Shown here: in pieces, positions 20,601 through 33,815 of the stretch
Layout: each line of letters starts with the position of its first letter
Position numbering within the stretch: the first letter of the stretch is position 1
Origin: Chalciporus piperatus
Lineage: Eukaryota > Basidiomycota > Agaricomycetes > Boletales > Boletaceae
NCBI GenBank assembly: GCA_038093975.1
Contig: JBBPTG010000034.1
Coordinates: 1-64,000 of the forward strand
Direction of reading: 5' to 3'
DNA length: 64,000 nt
Made by a program: the position numbers and the translations under genes
The notes under the pieces: model-generated
What the model was told of the DNA's origin: nothing
The model's database searches: none
The model's input: the letters and a program-made list of their open reading frames with translations, nothing else

Positions 20601-21359
20601 CCTGGAATGACTGCTCCTGGCTGGGCTCAGTGGCAACAACCGATGGCCACTGGCATGGGCCCGATGGTTACACCCCAATTCGGCAACGATCCTGCGTTCC
20701 TGGCTGCACATCAGCGTGCACTTTTTATCGCGAAACAAGCCTATCAAATGGCTGTCGCCCAACACGCTATGCAGATGGCAGGCGAGGAATGGGAACGGAG
20801 TTCGAACGTTGGTGGCTCTGTCTATGGTGGCGGCGGCGGCAGCGTGTATGGCGGCGGAAGTGTCTATGGCGGTGGAGGTGGCGGAAGCGTCTATGGTGGT
20901 GGAGGTGGTGGAAGCGTCTATGGCGGTGGAGGAGGCGGAAGCGCTTATGGTGGTATTGGTGGAGGCATGGCACCGATGGGCATGATGGGCATGCCTGGGA
21001 TGGGTATGCTCATGCCTCCCAACCAATGGTCGGGGGCCCCCGTGATGTTCCCAAGCGCAAACGCGTCCGTGTATGGCGGCATGAGCAGTTCTCGGAGCGA
21101 GGTTGGTGGTGGTGGTGGTGGTGGTGGATGGGGATCGCGCAGTGCGTACGGTGACTCGTTCGGGGCTTCCTCCCGCTCGGGTTATACGCCTACTGGCGCC
21201 CCAAACAGTTCTGCCAGCGCGTATGGAGGTGGTTCAAGACCTCGCGCTCGCACAGGAGTGACCCCTCCTTCACCAAGTTCCGCTGGTCAACAAACGAGAA
21301 CACCAGGTAAAAGCTCAGCCTTGAAACCACCACCTTCAAGCTGGAAGAACGGGCGATAG
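17674..21359 (+). CDS. Long disordered Ser/Pro-rich protein with Gly-Tyr repeats
   Basis: Three exons (17674-19018, 19078-20432, 20487-21359) join in phase to give 1190 residues. I do not recognise the family. The first 850 residues are dominated by Ser, Pro and Thr, with SP/TP sites, polyproline (PPPPPR) and acidic serine clusters (SDESESEDDED). A basic, charged stretch (SSRGRERAKS to RRRSEAKAAIE) precedes exon 3. The last exon holds a helical MAVAQHAMQMAGEEW-like segment, then tandem GGGGSVYG repeats (about 20810-20955), a Met/Gly-rich part and an RPRARTG tail. There is no signal peptide or membrane segment. It may be a scaffold or signalling substrate; that is a guess from composition only. 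Confidence 0.75.
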
Positions 21360-22514
21360 CCCGCTTTTTTGCATCCCCCCTCATAGCATTCCTTTCAGTT
21401 TTCTCGATTTCGTCTGTGCACATTCTTCTTCGTGAACGGACACTGAGCATATTCTTATGCGCTCTCTCGTAGAGCAGTCATTCCTTTATTCTATTCCTCT
21501 AATCTCGTCCTGCGGCGTAATTTTTCACTCTTTTTTATCCACTTTGCTCTCATGACCTAGTTTTGCGTTTCGTTTCGTTTCCCTCTCTCGCATCACACGA
21601 TTCACGACACTAGCGTTCGAAGCAATTGCATACTCTTGGAATTTCACAGTCTCTCTTTCGTTCGTCACACACACGTCGCGTCGTTTTGTCTCTTTATTTT
21701 TCCTCGAGTTTCATTCTCGCTCGTTCGTTCTCTGGCTACAGTATGTCTCTCTCCTCACTACACACATTTTTACAAAGACAAGGAATGTAAGGTTGACAAG
21801 CATGTTTATTTGAGTCTTCAAAGGTTTCGTAGTGCTACAAGTCGAAGTCCACTGCCGGCCACCATCCAATAGGACATGCTAGGAACCGGCGGTCGGGACA
21901 CCCGAACCTTCCGCTTCCTAGAACGGCAGGGACCAAAATGGCTGGGTCGAGACTAGCAGTCCAGAGTGGCAACCAGACAAATTGGTGTTCACGATTTGTT
22001 CACGATGCCCATGAACGTGAAGAGGCGTTTTATTTGCACGTCAAGGAGGGAATGTCCTCCATAAGCTTGACTACTAAAGCTGTAAAAAGTCCCCAGGGTC
22101 TACCAAGGAAGAAAGAAAGAAAGTAATGATGAAAAAGAGGTAATAATAAACCAAGAAATTGATGGCGCTAAAATAACGACTTCGAGGATGAATAGCTTAT
22201 GGATCAAGATCAGGTCCAGGGGGCATTACTACAGAGCGCGCGTGAAATAGTCTTGGGGGGTACTTCCGAAACGAAAACGGGAGCTTAGAATAGAAGAGTG
22301 AAGTTGGAGGGGGAGGGAAAATAGGGAGAGTCCAGAGCGAGAGGATAGAAAGTCGTTAGGAATCATATGATACATGAAAAAAGAACCATGTCCTCGGCAA
22401 GAGCCCTCGCATCCCCAAGTGTAAGGAATGACACCAGAAAGAGTCATAAGGCTGTTTACCACACGATTGTTCTTGTGAAAAGAGTCCAAACATGATCGAT
22501 AATCAGCGATGCGA
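21360..22514. other. Intergenic, between convergent genes
   Basis: T/C-rich 3' flank of the gene before it, the transposon-end-like block at 21871-21962, then the 3' flank of the chitin synthase gene. No gene seen. Confidence 0.5.
21871..21962 (+). repeat. Solo copy of the hairpin-transposon end
   Basis: GACCAAAATGGCTGG followed by TCGAGACTAG at 21930-21956 matches the right end of the element at 12654-16076 at about 21 of 25 positions and, in reverse complement, the left end. No partner end or coding part is nearby. Confidence 0.5.
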
Positions 22515-25500
22515 TTAGTACGCAGGTCCATACCCTGCTCCAGGTTGTGGAGGTGCTGCGCCTGGTGGCAGGTTGTGTACCATTGATGTTCGTGAATACC
22601 GATTCTGGGGAGTTTGAGATGTTGGTCTCCTCGCGACTGGTCTCGCGACTCTGCGAACACCCTCTGGACCTGGTACAGGTCCATTGTCCGCTAGGCTCAC
22701 CCCACGGGATTGCCGGCGGGAGGGTACAGGATATACTTCTTCCGGCTCTGTGGAATATCCTCCATATTGATCATCGAAGGCGGCAACGTGGGGCTCTGGA
22801 CCACGGAATGGGTTTTGTGTCTCGCCTGGGTACTGACTCGACATGGTGGGATTGCGAAGAACACCGCCGTTGGTTCCAGCTGCACGCGCGACCTGAGCAT
22901 CGAATTGTGGGTAGCGGGGTTCGGAATAGGTGTCGCTGTACTGATCCTGAGGAGATACCAGACGTTGGTTGGAAAGGGAGCCGATCTCGGAAGTGTAGGT
23001 CAAGTCTTCGCTCGAACGGGCAGCGCCGACCGATGAAGCAGACGCAGCGGAACCGAGTGTCCTGTTGACAGACAATGGGGCGGGGAGAACCAATGGGCCG
23101 TTGCTATCATGTCGCTGGCGTGCGCCGTAAGGTGCCGACGGCGACGATTCAGAGGAAGAATCGGCAGGCCCGTTTGAAGGTGGGTGGTTGACGTCGGAAG
23201 TCGAAGCCATCGAGTACCTGTTGCTACAGTTATCAAGAAACGCCCCAGTCAATTACCACTCAGAAGGAAGATATATAGGACGAAGACGATGCTCACCTCT
23301 TGTCCACTGTCGAGTCACGAGACTGCACACCATTCTTCCAACGACGCTCCCGCTCAAACTCTGCCCATCGCTTCATGACAATATGCGAGGAATCAAATTC
23401 ACCATCTTTGTCACCATGGTCACCACCTTTGTCTCCAGCAACTTTACGCGTTTGACCCCAGGAAAAGTCATCAAAGTGCCAAAACGCATATGCAGGAAGG
23501 AGACCGTTCCATATCGGCAGTGAGATGAGATAAATGATCATCCATCCAAGGTAGGCAATCTTGCGTGACGTGACGACAATCAAGAGACCGGGGATACCAA
23601 GGACGATACCGAGCAGGACGAGTGGAATGGTCGTGTTGGTGCCGCCGGGAATGATTGAAATAATGACAAGGTAGAGGGTGAAACTGATAGCAGCGGGCAA
23701 GACCAGGGTACCCATCAACTCCATTCCGACGACAAACTGCATCGAGAAGCAGAAAGTACCGCAGAGATCACGGACAAGAACGAGTTCGAAGAGGTTGTGT
23801 ACGGTCGAGTTGATCCAACGACGACGCTGCGACAGAAGAACGCGGAAAGTATCGGGAACGATGGTCTTGCAAACTGCTTGAGGACAGAACATGTTCTTGC
23901 GGCGAGGGAAGGTCTTGAGGAGCAAGGTAGTGAGGTACCGATCTTCACCAAGGAGAAGCAAGTTCTTTTTGTGCAGGGTATCGACCACGTTCTCCGAATA
24001 GTGTTCCACGATGTCAGGGTTGGCCAAGACGGGAACCCAGTAGTTCGTGTCCCCCTTGGGTGCCTTGATCCTGTACATGCTGAAACAACCAGGCAAACAA
24101 GTGACACCTCCAAACATAGCTTCAAAGGCCTTCGTCAGATGGTGTGAGATGTAGTACTCGAAGACTGGTACACAAGTTAGCAAATACAATAAGAAGTGAT
24201 TGAATTCTACTTGCCTTGAATCATGGTGACGAAGTTATCCGTCTTGTTGGCGATCTTCGTTTCACCACAAAGTCCCATGATCTCCACATCCACAACCATA
24301 CACGAAACCATGCGCGTCAACGAGTCGGGGAAGACCTTCGTATCTGCATCCACGCAAAGCACAAGTTCGTAGCGATCCGGACTGACGCCTGTGACTCTCC
24401 ACATCGAGTTGAAGAACTCATACTCGAATGTCGTCATACGTTCGTCGAACATGACTTTTTGGAGGAAGGCCATCAGGACGATCTGGGAATCACGTTTACC
24501 ACGGTTTCCTGGTTTTGAGTCGTTGATCTCAAGAGGGTTTCCGACTTTGGCGACGAGGATCATGGGAACACGCTGTTGCTTCGAGTGCTCGACTGTGGAA
24601 TTATCATAGTCATAGAAACCGGCGTAGACCTTGGCCATGTTGTGTCGTTTGTGACCGTCTGCGATAGCGACATAGGAGTGAGGTTGAACCTCATCGGGGG
24701 CAATGATGAAATCCTTCATCATGGTCAAGCAAATGTCGGGGGTCGTGAGCGTGTTTCCTGCACCCTTGACCATACCATCCGCGATCACCAAGATAATCTT
24801 GTGACTATTGGGATAATCGGTGGTGGCCAGCGAATCAATCGTTGTACGCAGACCTTCAACGGATTCAGAGTATGCGGTGACAAGGCATATTGTGTGGGCG
24901 AGCGGGAAGTTGAATGGCTCGTAATCAGGAGGGGGCTGAGGAACGACATTATGCAGGGGGAAGGGGCATGGGGTATCCATGAATGCCGAGCGACCAGAGA
25001 AACCACGCGTTGATGATTCAGCGAACGACGCTGTGCTCCTCGAGAACCGATTAACGGGCGAGTCAGGGGGCGAACCCTTCCCGGGAAGCTTTGGTGTTGA
25101 ATAGGTTGTGGAACGCTTGTTTGGCACTTCAAGCAGGCCGTACGCGGTCGGTGGGCGGGGGTTGGGTCCTTTGGGTCCATTCTCTACAGGGGTGAAACGA
25201 GAAGTAGAAGGAAAGAAGGTCGAACGCTTGTTGCTCTTGCCACTGCGTAGACCATTCTTGGAGACATTGGGGCGATATTCGCTTGGGGCAGGGCGGTAGA
25301 TATCATTAGACCAGTCTTCAATCTGCGCCGAACGCTGCATCCGTTGCTCGTAGGTTTCTCTGGGGAAATTCCCGAGCTTCCAAGAGTAAAACCACGCAAA
25401 CATAACGGCCATCACGAAACGAATCGCAACGACACCAACGATGAAAATGAGGGATAGGTAGAGGACAACCTCGGAAGCAACACAGCCAATGCTGTTCGTG

Positions 25501-27123
25501 TCGATGAACCCGACAGTGATAACGTCCTCGAGACATTTACCGAGCTGATGGTCGCCGGCACGCATGAGCAACATAGAGATGTCCTTGCCGTTGAAGGTAC
25601 CGTTGGGTTGTTTCATCTCGTCGAAGATCGCAGGATACTGGACGTAGGAAGTACTGAGCGCGTTGAGAAGATTAAGATCGAGGACAGTACTGCACACGAA
25701 GATGACTCTCTGCAAAGAAACAGATAGACTATGAACTCACGACTCGAATACTGCCAGATTACGATCAGCTGCAACAACGTCATCCCAGGTGTAGTAAACC
25801 TGTCCTAGCGGCTTCATGGCTGCGAATCCTTGTCTGGCTTGGGAAGACACATGGCAGTTGGTGATGGATCCGTAATCGCTCGTATTGACCGTCATACTCT
25901 GAGGGTTGAAGATGTTGCACGGGAAGTACCAATCCAAAGTCTCCCCAGTGCTATTGATAGGCGAGCCATTGGCCTTGGTAATGTAGCCCAAACAATTTTG
26001 GTTGACGTCCTGGAACAGGAAGCTCGCGTCGTTCGAGGTAAGATTCCAGCCACCTGTGATAAGGGGGTTCGTAGAGCCATTGAATGTCGTTCCTACGGCA
26101 GGGTGTTTGAAGTTCGAGAAGTCGTAAGTGTAGCCATGGATGATCACCTCGCTGTTGGTAATTTGACCCTGGTGATATCGATTCGGGGGCGTCCCGCAAA
26201 CAGCTTCGGTGAAACCGAAGGTGACGAAGCCAACACCGGCCATTTCCAAGAAGATGATACTGATCAAACCTATTTTCTCCCTCCAAGCGCGCTGTTGTTC
26301 TGGGGTTTTCATCCCTATAGAAATCAATCAGATCGTTAAAATGGTATGCAACTATAATCACCCACCGCATGCGCTAAGCACAAAGGGTGGTATCCAGCAT
26401 GTAATCAGCCAGGAATAAATGAACCAACAGTCCTTTGGACCAGGTCCAATGCCATCCAAGCATTTCCGGGAAGCTCCATCTTGTGGGGTCAAGGGACCGC
26501 TGGACAGCGACGATTGTGGACGTTTGCGGCGCAAGGTGGCCCCACGTTTGAACAGTGCCAAACCTGTCTCCTGAACGTCCTCCTCTCGTGCGAGCAAAGA
26601 TTTGCCACGACGAAGTTTCTGTGGGTAGTTGCCGGTCGCTGCAGGATAACGACACATTAAGAGGGATATCATTTTTTTCGGAGTGATATCACCCACCTGA
26701 AGGTCGCACTCCTACTCTGCTTTCGTCTCCCATCTGCTCTACATGGGTGCGATAATGCCACTGGCGATGACCCGGTTCGATCTTTTCCCTATCGGGTCTG
26801 ACGAGACTCTTCTTTCTGCCTACTCTGCCTCCCTCCAAAAAATCGACGTCTTCTGCATCCGGGTATGGGGGAGTGAATTGGGTCTGGTAGGCAGAGGCCA
26901 TGTTTCGTTGCCGTGGAGCATCGAGAGTTGCTTTCCTGTCGCCACGCTCAAAATTCTGGAAGGTGATGTTCGGCTGGGGTGAGCGGCTGACGGGAGGCCG
27001 GCCGTAACCGGGAGATGGAGAGGTTGGAGGAGGAGATCGTGCTTGTGTGTAGGGTTGTTGGTCTGGGTAGGGTGGTGCTTGACGACTTAACCGCGCCGGG
27101 CGTTGCTGTTGTGGGTAACTCAT
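22515..27123 (-). CDS. Class IV-type chitin synthase
   Basis: Six exons (27123-26697, 26638-26366, 26314-25741, 25689-24215, 24164-23297, 23217-22515) join exactly to 1439 residues. Order: a disordered Pro/Gln-rich N-terminus; two membrane segments near residues 212-232 and 245-265; a glycosylatable, cytochrome-b5-like extracellular region; another membrane segment; then the GT2 catalytic domain with LCVDADTK (about 868), EDRY (about 990) and QRRRW (about 1029). A cluster of membrane helices ends with WGQTRKV, typical of this class. The enzyme polymerises UDP-GlcNAc into cell-wall chitin at the plasma membrane. A Ser/Pro-rich tail of about 240 residues follows. The intron after residue 916 has a GC donor. 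There is no myosin domain. The subclass is from recalled motifs. Confidence 0.92.
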
Positions 27124-30100
27124 TGGGGCGGCGGGCTGCAGCGACGAGGCTGGTATCGCCCACTAGCTAGCGGATGTGGGAGTAGTAATCCAAAATACAA
27201 ACGTAGTTGAAGGGTAAAGAAAAGAGCGGCAAAGGACAGGAAGTGTGAGATGGGTGTAGCCAACTTGGATGGCCGGATGGGAACAAAAAGTACTCATCAA
27301 CGGGTCATCCAAAGGGCAACCAAAACAGTCATCCTCCCCTTCGATTCCCAACAAAAATTCACTTCATTTTTACAGGTCTCTACTTGATTGTAGTATACAC
27401 TTAGAACTCTCCGAGCAATCCCTTGCTCGACACAAAAAAATCGCTTGTATTGTGCTCGCTGCCATGTGGTTTCAGCGTGTGGCCTGAGTTTTCCATTCTC
27501 AGTGTTCAAGTTACGCCTCCAGACAGCTGTTGGTTCACTATGGGAATTGGCCGCATCGATGCCGTCGATGACAACCATAGCAAGATATCTCTGTAATCGA
27601 TGTAGGCTGTGTTCAGACTGCGCTGGGCCGCTGCCAGCCCATCCGGCCTCCGAGTCGTCGCATGTTCTGTCAGGCCAACCCAGCGATCCCACAGGACGTC
27701 CGCCACTGATTGAAAATGTGACTTGTGAGTAGCCAATAGAACACTTCCGAACTATCCGCAGGGCACCCGCCGGCGATATCTCGCATCTCTGATGGTGAAC
27801 CCCGCAGACTCATTGTACATCACCAGCAGGGCCTGGCTGGTAAGGGTTCTCTGGTTCATTGCATCACAAGCCTCATTTACCAATTCGTTTCGTGACAGTT
27901 TTCAATGGCAAAGGCTTTTTATTTATAGCGCTCACACCTTCACCTTCACCTTTCCATCGTGTACCTTCGCATCTGGGGTAGAGCGAATGGGTTCCGGATA
28001 TCACAAACTATACGTCGTCATCGTCGATCTGATCCTCATCCCAGAAAGGTGAACTCGCGAACGTTGAGTCTGGGGTTTGCCACCTTCGGTTCATTCTCAC
28101 AGGGGCACACATGCAAATGCGCCCGGCAGATTCAGTCTTTTTCAGAAATAGAACCCATGCCATGTTTGTTTCGTATACGGGGGTCGTTGGTAAGCTTTGA
28201 TGGAACAGAGAGCAAGGGGGTCTACTTGAAGCAGTGTACTTTAAATGAATCCTCTAGCAATGCATTCATATCTCCGGATGACGTCGTCTTTGATCGCTCG
28301 GTGTTCAAATATTCATGAACAAGCGTAGATCGGTCGGTCGAGTCCCACGACCGACCTACCAGCCGCAACAACAAAATCCGGTGCAAAGAGAAGAGAAGGC
28401 CATGTTTCAACTCAATTGAACCCCTGACAACTTCAAGCTACAAGGTTTGAGTTCGGAACGACGTCTGATGTATTCTCCATTCTGAAACTGCCAAACGGCG
28501 TCAGCGGGGGCCCGCATGTTCAGACACTGCCAGTGGTATATTGTCTCATGCTACATACTTATGTTCTTCGCATGTTCGAGAGACGAAACCACACCCCACA
28601 ACTTCTTCCATCTCCATGGGGTACTGGCACGCATGGAAAGGGCCACAGACGTCATGCCCGTCTGCACCCCGCAATCCCCAGTCATTTACCATCAAGAAAC
28701 GCCCCTTCAGGGCCTTCCGCGAGGACCGATCGAAAGGAGAGACGACCGTCTTGACAAGCTCCGTTCATTGCAAAAGAAATTACGTCATCAACATCACAGA
28801 AAGGGAAACAATGAAAACACACGCGTCCCCCATGGCCACAGCACGCGTCTGCCACGCGCCCGGCGGCCTACTTCCGCAACGTTTCTTCCCCTCTCTCTCC
28901 CTTTCGAATACTTCGAAGAGCCCCCGCAAAGCATCTAAACCTGGAGGCATCAGATCAATGAACGAGATCACAAAGGAGTTCTGTCACTTCTCTTTCCTGA
29001 ACCTTTGTGTCTGCTGTCGTACGCCCTTGAGTCGTCCGGGGACAACTCCACGCTTCATGTCCGCGTTTATCATAGCACGGTGATGGACGACGTCATCAGG
29101 GCGGATAGATCGCGGATGAATTGCCCGATGCTGATGCTAGCAGCTTGCAATGCTCAAGGTCAACTGAAAACGGTCCCAATAAATCATCCATCAAGCCTCG
29201 GACTCGCGTGTGCAGTGAGTGCCCCGACTACCCAAAAAGGATCGAGCAAGGCTCCGAAACTTCTAAACATCTCCCCTCCGAGGGACCTTCAAAAGAGAAA
29301 ATGACGAACGAGGACCCAGGGTGCTGATAACACGTTTTAGCCAGCTTCTTACACGACTGTCCAAGGTCAACCCACCTGTTTCCCCTCCATTTTCATCCGA
29401 TCTGGGACCCCCATCCACGCAGAGCCAAGACGAACAAACCCACCTTACGAAGCTGGCTTCTAGTTCCGCCCACGACATGCCGCGCGTTCAAGTACTCCTT
29501 ATCGAAGGTGACGGCGACCCTGCATGACCCTGGTTTTTTCCACCTTGGACATGTATTTCGATCGCTTTTGCGTGGTTGTCGCATTCGAAATCAAAAAACC
29601 CAGTCACTATCTGCGTTTGTGTATTAATTGTTTCATTTCGGAGTGGTTATGGTTTGCTCTCAGTTGCGAAGCTGGGGCGCGTGTTAGTTAGGATGTCGAC
29701 GGGAGAAGTCGGAGGAAATGACGGAGAATGGCATCATCTTAGGGCAAAATTCTGTGGATAATTGGCCTGATAAGACGAACCTGTGCAAAAAAAACAACAT
29801 GAACGCTGGCATCTCCGACGAGCGGAGGGAAAAGAAAAGGGCAGCCGTCCCGGACATTTTATATGCTTTATACGGTCGTCTGTGGGTCCATCAAGCTCGT
29901 TAGCAAGGGAAGGCACGTAACACAGCCGGCGAGCCCCAACGGGCGTCTGAGCGGAGAGATAACTGACCACCCACCTCTCCTAAGTCGTAAAAAACCGACC
30001 GATCATCGTACTGTATATCGAATTTCCTGTCCGTGGTGGCTGCGGAAAATCGATTGTTGAAGGGCATTACCCTTGTTCTCGTCGTTTGACGGAGGAGGAT

Positions 30101-31314
30101 AGATCGGGATCGGTGTGGATTCACCGTTATGATATAATGTGTTGTTTGATCACTCCGCAGATCGAAGCCTTGCCATTTTCAAGGGACCATTCCTGTGTTC
30201 TTCCATAACTATCACTGAATTTCAGCATCAACAACCCTGTGCTCTGAGGATGTCAAGAATAGGCTGGCCGAACAAGAATAACCAACACTCAAGTGCGGCG
30301 TCAGGCACCCAACGCAATTCTCAGCGGCAGAGGTCAAAATGAGCGGAACACCATCATTGACACGACGGCAGTAGTAGGCACATGAACCCCGCCCGTAGTA
30401 AAAACGAGGCGCAATGAACCCGTTTTGGCTTCACGGTTGATGTCATTGTAGACGTGGCTTCCTAAACGATTGCAAGGTTCATATTTTTCATCGTAGTCTT
30501 GTGGCATGCCAGGACCATCAAACGAGATGAACTTACCAATGTGGCAACTGACACATTCGTCTGAAAAGGTGGCGGACACCTGCGCCAGACAGAACCCACT
30601 AGTCTCGTTGTGGGCGCACGATATCCAGCATGCCGTGGAGCAAAGCGGAAAACACTTGAGAGAGCGGAAGAATGGAAGACGATCATCGACCGATGTCAAT
30701 GGAAAACAACTGTAGGGTTGAATATCAGATGCGAAATTCCGATTTCTGAGATCCCGCTATGTCCTATCTGCATTGTGCAGAGATGTAAGCGATATCCTTG
30801 AGACACCGAATCCACCCGTTCTACCAGTTTTGGAATCAAGCTTGCCTTTCTGGGCGTAACTGTGGCGATCCCATCGAACAAGGGGGCGAGGTCGATAGTC
30901 TGCTTGCCGGGAAATGACCGATATTGCCAAGGATATTGCGTCACTGAAACGTCGACTGGAAATCTCAGACAGTCCGACTGATCGATGGAAGGAGGATCCA
31001 ATCAATTGCTTCGGTGCCGCAGACATCGGAATGGAAAGCACGCCTATTCCGCCTGGCCATAGCTCGTTCTCCTGCAGCTCGTTCTCCTGCAGCTCGTCCT
31101 CCAACGATGATGTTACATGTTCGAATCGGGGATCCGACCCGGTATAGTGTGGAGCGAGTGCGCATCACTAGATGTGTGAAGATTGGTGAGGCGTAGAGGA
31201 TGTTGAACAAGCGAGCTGGGTATAAAATGTCAGAGGTTCGGACGGAGAAGGACCAGCAGCAAAGCTACCCACTCTCGAGTACTCTCATCCACACATCTTA
31301 ACACCTCACTCAAA
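27124..31314. other. Long intergenic stretch, no supported gene
   Basis: About 4.2 kb. The first part is the chitin synthase promoter region. Several frames of 60-180 codons exist on both strands, but none carries a recognisable motif or a consistent splice pattern. A minus-strand Cys-rich frame near 30460-30690 was considered and not accepted. Near 31062-31095 the unit gctcgttctcctgca is repeated 2.5 times. A TATA-like tataaaat lies near 31220, upstream of the thioredoxin gene. Confidence 0.45.
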
Positions 31315-31774
31315 ATGACAGTCGTCTTCATCACTTCCATGGCTGACTTCGAGTCCGTGGTATGTCTGCAGCATCACCGGGGACGCGATGCCGGCATTGA
31401 CCCGCGCATGACCAGATCAACTGTACTCGACCAGTCATCATTGAGTTCTGGGCGGAATGGTGCGCCACGTGTCGATCGGTAACAGCTCTATACAACCAGC
31501 TGGCCGCTCAAAACCCAGCGGGGCAGTTCTACCGACTCGATATCGAAGAAGTTCGGGAAGTTCCCCAGGCACTGGGAGTCCGAAATGTAAGTTGTGGGCC
31601 GCGAGCTGGGAGGATCAGGAAAAGGGGGTACTGACAGCGCACGACTAGTTACCCGCCTTCAAAGTGTATGTGAAAGGTGTCGAGATCGGCGAACTTGTGG
31701 GTGCAGATCATACCCAACTCATAGTAAGCAACTTCCTACGCGATCGGGAGGGCGGCCTGACACTCGCGGCGTAA
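31315..31774 (+). CDS. Thioredoxin with WCATC active site
   Basis: Three exons (31315-31359, 31416-31586, 31649-31774) give 113 residues. The fold shows PVIIEFWAEWCATCRSV, RLDIEE, the cis-proline in LPAFKVYVKG, and ELVGADHTQL. Both redox cysteines are present but the middle pair is AT rather than GP, which would alter the redox potential. The first exon has 15 codons, as in the paralogue at 16261, and the introns fall at equivalent places. Thioredoxins reduce protein disulfides in the cytosol using thioredoxin reductase; the specific partner here is unknown. A TATA-like element lies about 90 bp upstream. Confidence 0.9.
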
Positions 31775-32649
31775 TCTAGCGGCTTGTGTATAAGGCCCTG
31801 AATATGTGATCAGGATGGTATGGGGATTGCGGCGGACGACTTCTGGGCCACTGTAGCTATTCATAGAGGGTTAGGATTCACGAGGTTCAAACTATGGGAT
31901 CATTGTAGATTAGTACGACTTACGCTTCATTACTAGTTTTACGGGCCTTTCTTTCTCCTTTCTTTGGGTGTGAATACAATTCGGTGCATGTTCAACCTAC
32001 GAGCGAAGCAGGCAAGCGGAAACGCTGGCCGATAACGTGTCAACAGCCGGGCGGCGTCACTTCCTGCAGCCCTACATGCCACATGGACTCAATGGACAAC
32101 ATTGCCTCTTTGAAAATCACTCAGGGTGTCAGACAAATTTGGTTTGCACACTGCGCACCGTTTCGAGACAATACACGTAGCCGCAAACGATTTTCAAATA
32201 AGAAAATGTTCCCTGGTAGCGGGGTTACACTGAGAGTCCGCTTGTGCATTTGATGTAAAACCACGGGTGTTTAGAGATCCAATAGACACACCTTGGCTTA
32301 CTATGATTGGGCTAGCTCGAAGCCCACTGCCGAAGAATCGCCGCCACCATTGGGGTGCAGCTACTTCTACGACAAGTACAGCAGTCAGTCAACTGTTGAC
32401 TGCGACGATCTCAGAGCGTGAACTAGACATGACTAGCATTCCTCGCGAGTTGGTTGGCAAGGGCCCTTGAAGTTGCTATCATCTATGAGGGCAATATGAT
32501 GAGGGCCACGCTTATGAGTTATTTGTTTTGGCCAAACACGGGACTATGCAAGCCTCAAGTTGGCCTCAAGGCTTCGGCGCGATTCTGGTTGGGCTCGTCG
32601 TCGTCCGCACTCGCCAACAGATTCCCCTCCATTTTCCTCACCATCCACC
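31775..32649. other. Intergenic
   Basis: Short frames only; nothing recognised. The final part is the leader of the gene at 32650. Confidence 0.5.
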
Positions 32650-33815
32650 ATGGCGTCGGTCTTGATGTCCTCCTCGCCAATCACCCAGGTCTCTCAGCAC
32701 CAGGTCCCAATTCAGTCCAACTTGCAGCCACAGCTGCTCACAAGGCTGCTGCTCGACTTGCGCGGCAAACGCTTCTCGGTTGACAGAGAAACGATTATGA
32801 ATCTCCCTGAATCCGTCCTGCTCTGTCTCTTTCCAAATGGTCTTGTTCTTAGCCGACAGAGCGCAGCTTTCACCGACGGTGGCGACAACGAAGAGGACGA
32901 GGAAGTGTACGCCGTCGACGTGAGTTTTCTCTCATACTCGCGTACTCCACCGCCGTGTCTCACCCCGACTAAATTTCATTGTCATAGTTTGATCCAGAGT
33001 GCTTTGCATATGTACTAGACTTCTTCCGCAATGCCTCGGAAACATTCTATGGAACCGCTAGCTCTCCTGGCCTGTTCGCTGCTCAGCAGCATTTGTTAGA
33101 GGGCTCGCCTTCTGACTTTGGCCCCTCAGCCTCTCAGAACCCACTCCTCACCAAACAAGCCATCATCGTACTCAGAGAGGAACTCGAATACTTTGCAATA
33201 CCCCCACGGACCAATGACGCTGACACTGACGAGAATGGCATTGCCAACCCGGCACTTCTTGACATTAAGCGCCAATGCGGACAGAACATCATGGACAAGC
33301 GGAATATCTTCACTGCATTACAACGTAATGTTCACAAGGAAAACAACATCGCTGAGCAGCATCTCATCGACATGTTGTGTATGAGGTGACGCCTATGCTC
33401 AACGAGATCAGTCTTGCACTCGACTGACGCGTAACACAGCGGATTCAACCGTGACGACGAGTGGGGCTTCCGTGCAATAGAACCTTCCCGATGCTGCATC
33501 TCTTCAATAGCTCTTGTGTTGCTTAAAACGGGTATCGTACACCACCCACCAGGTCCAAGCGGCGAGCGCCCTGTCACCATTGACTACAATCAAATGGCCA
33601 CGGCGCAAAAGCTGCTCCTATTCTGGAGAAAGCCAGCTGTAAGTGTGCCACTTCACCGATCTTCTCGCAATTCTGAATCATTTACTCAGCGTAAATGTTG
33701 GTGGGACGGGCTGGAGGTTGATTTAGCTCAACCTGGCGAGCCCACGCTTCCCGTCAAGTTATGGGCAAGAAGGGTCTGGACTCTGGAGCTAAGTTTGGTT
33801 CGTGCTCGTGCCTGA
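32650..33815 (+). CDS. WHI2-like BTB/POZ-domain protein
   Basis: Four exons (32650-32919, 32988-33385, 33440-33638, 33690-33815). The start reads MASVLMSSSP, and the BTB-like part has LDLRGKRFSVDRETIMNLPE, VLLCLFPNG and FDPECFAYVLDFFRN. Later segments are REELEYFAIPP, GFNRDDEWGFRAIEP and KLWARRVWTLELSL. This order matches fungal WHI2-type proteins, which resemble KCTD/BTB proteins and, in yeast, help control growth and the stress phosphatase Psr1. The exact C-terminus is uncertain: reading through gives a stop at 33815, while a further intron would end the protein a few residues earlier. No damage seen. Confidence 0.75.

Noticed and set aside
20517..21026. Minus-strand Thr/Ser/Ala-rich frame
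   Set aside because: It is the antisense shadow of the Gly-rich repeats of the plus-strand gene.
28516..29083. Overlapping plus-strand frames of 140-180 codons
   Set aside because: Low-complexity basic sequences without motifs, conserved ends or consistent splicing; likely chance frames.
30334..30699. Minus-strand Cys-rich frame that might be a small secreted protein
   Set aside because: No in-frame ATG with a signal peptide, the cysteine spacing fits no family I know, and a possible intron of 39 nt is too short to trust.
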